Source: Pseudomonas mohnii
GTDB taxonomy: Bacteria; Pseudomonadota; Gammaproteobacteria; Pseudomonadales; Pseudomonadaceae
NCBI RefSeq assembly: GCF_900105115.1
Contig: NZ_FNRV01000001.1
Location: forward strand, 2,166,001-2,230,000
Reading direction: 5' to 3'
DNA length: 64,000 bases
Shown here: positions 63,405 to 64,000 of the stretch, piece by piece
How the letters are laid out: each line of letters begins with the position of its first letter
Position numbering within the stretch: the stretch's first letter is position 1
Made by a program: the position numbers and the translations under genes
Notes under the pieces: generated by a model
Seen by the model: only the letters and a program-made list of their open reading frames with translations
Database searches by the model: none
What the model was told of the DNA's origin: nothing

Positions 63405-63435
63405 CTGTTGCTCCGTATCCAATGGCTGTGGTGGT

Positions 63436-63470
63436 CCCTTGCAGGGGCGAGCAAGCTCGCTCCTACAGGG
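63436..63470. repeat. REP palindrome
   Basis: CCCTTGCAGGGGCGAGC and GCTCGCTCCTACAGGG pair with mismatches, in the divergent MBL/LysR region. Confidence 0.72.
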
Positions 63471-63546
63471 AACAGAGCTTAGTTGCCTGGTTCAGTACAA
63501 AAAATGCGATGCTGGAACATAGTTTGTTTCTGAAATCGGGCAAATC

Positions 63547-64000
63547 ATGGATCGTCTACAAGCAATGCGGGTGTTCGTTACGGTGGTCGACCTCGGTAGC
63601 CAGTCGGCCGCCGCCGATCATCTGGAGCTTTCCCGGCCGGTGGTTTCCCGGTATCTGGCCGAGCTGGAAGACTGGGTCGGCGCGCGCTTGATGCACCGCA
63701 CCACACGCAAGTTGAGCCTGACCGCCGCCGGCAGCGAAATCCTGCCGCGCTGCCGGCAAATGCTCGACTTGTCCAGCGACATGCAAGCCGCCGTCAGCGA
63801 ACCGGACGAAGCACCGCGCGGCCTGCTGCGAGTCAGCGTCAGTACTTCATTCGGTCAGGCGCAACTGGCCGATGCCATGGCGGCGTACGTCAAGCGCTAC
63901 CCCGGCGTGAGCATCGACATGCAGATGCTTGATCGCACGGTGAACCTGGTCGATGAGCGCATCGATCTGGCGATTCGCACCAGCAATGACCTGGACCCCA
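63547..64000 (+). CDS. LysR family regulator, 3' end beyond the window
   Basis: The frame begins MDRLQAMRVFVTVVDLGSQS and its HTH reads SAAADHLELSRPVVSRYLAE. It is open to the last base shown, about 151 codons, including the start of the effector domain (LLRVSVSTSFGQAQLADAMA). It is divergent from the MBL hydrolase gene, which with the oxidoreductase gene is the likely target. Confidence 0.9.
   Translation, partial: MDRLQAMRVFVTVVDLGSQSAAADHLELSRPVVSRYLAELEDWVGARLMHRTTRKLSLTAAGSEILPRCRQMLDLSSDMQAAVSEPDEAPRGLLRVSVSTSFGQAQLADAMAAYVKRYPGVSIDMQMLDRTVNLVDERIDLAIRTSNDLDP

Overview
This is a high-GC Gammaproteobacterial chromosome segment, almost certainly Pseudomonas of the P. fluorescens group. 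The evidence is gene content and order (secA-argJ, purU-mvaT-sbcB, pykA-enoyl-CoA hydratase-ferredoxin reductase-GGDEF-fumarase, as I recall them around P. aeruginosa PA4395-PA4403 and PA4309-PA4333), an MvaT-type H-NS analogue, a 629-residue PctA-like chemoreceptor, and about a dozen intergenic REP-type palindromes of the kind common in this group. There are no rRNA or tRNA genes, IS elements, prophage or CRISPR arrays that I can see.

Layout. 0.1-10.3 kb: housekeeping genes (yajQ, panE, a PAS/HAMP histidine kinase, PduO-type cobalamin adenosyltransferase, a Nudix-ThiE fusion, GST, argJ, secA). 10.5-19.5 kb: dciA, a HerA-like ATPase, an amino-acid chemoreceptor with a candidate FliA promoter, a translationally coupled glycosyltransferase/deacetylase/flippase-like trio, purU and mvaT. 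19.5-36.1 kb: sbcB, then a coupled membrane operon (RDD, SpoIIM-like, DUF4129, DUF4350) whose expected continuation (MoxR ATPase, DUF58) lies 8.1 kb away. The gap is filled by a self-contained carbon-uptake cassette: a GAF histidine kinase and LuxR-type regulator, divergent from a four-gene sugar ABC transporter and an SMP-30 lactonase. 36.1-37.3 kb: an AT-rich island with one orphan gene. 37.3-44.8 kb: PilZ protein, lipoprotein, pykA, enoyl-CoA hydratase, ferredoxin reductase, membrane diguanylate cyclase and class I fumarase. 45.0-49.7 kb: a two-component system (MifS/MifR- or DctB/DctD-like) followed by an alpha-ketoglutarate permease gene carrying a clear sigma-54 promoter and two upstream 18-bp palindromes. 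49.9-53.0 kb: a secreted seven-repeat protein, flavin reductase, small proteins, an AraC regulator. 53.1-61.8 kb: a polyamine-type ABC transporter, aldehyde dehydrogenase and a ThDP-dependent decarboxylase resembling 2-ketoarginine decarboxylase (AruI), with a divergent LysR gene. 61.8-64.0 kb: an NAD(P)-binding oxidoreductase, a periplasmic MBL-fold hydrolase and a LysR gene cut by the window end.

The unifying theme of the accessory parts is regulated nutrient capture: the chemoreceptor, sugar importer, alpha-ketoglutarate permease and guanidino/polyamine-like importer with its catabolic enzymes. Four of these transcripts carry an AANAANAA Crc/Hfq-type motif near their first ribosome-binding site, which suggests common catabolite repression. 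The least explained items are the secreted tandem-repeat protein (49981-50313), the cassette that splits the MoxR operon, the AT-rich island, the fumarase leader hairpin and a long imperfect palindrome inside the polyamine-type ABC operon.
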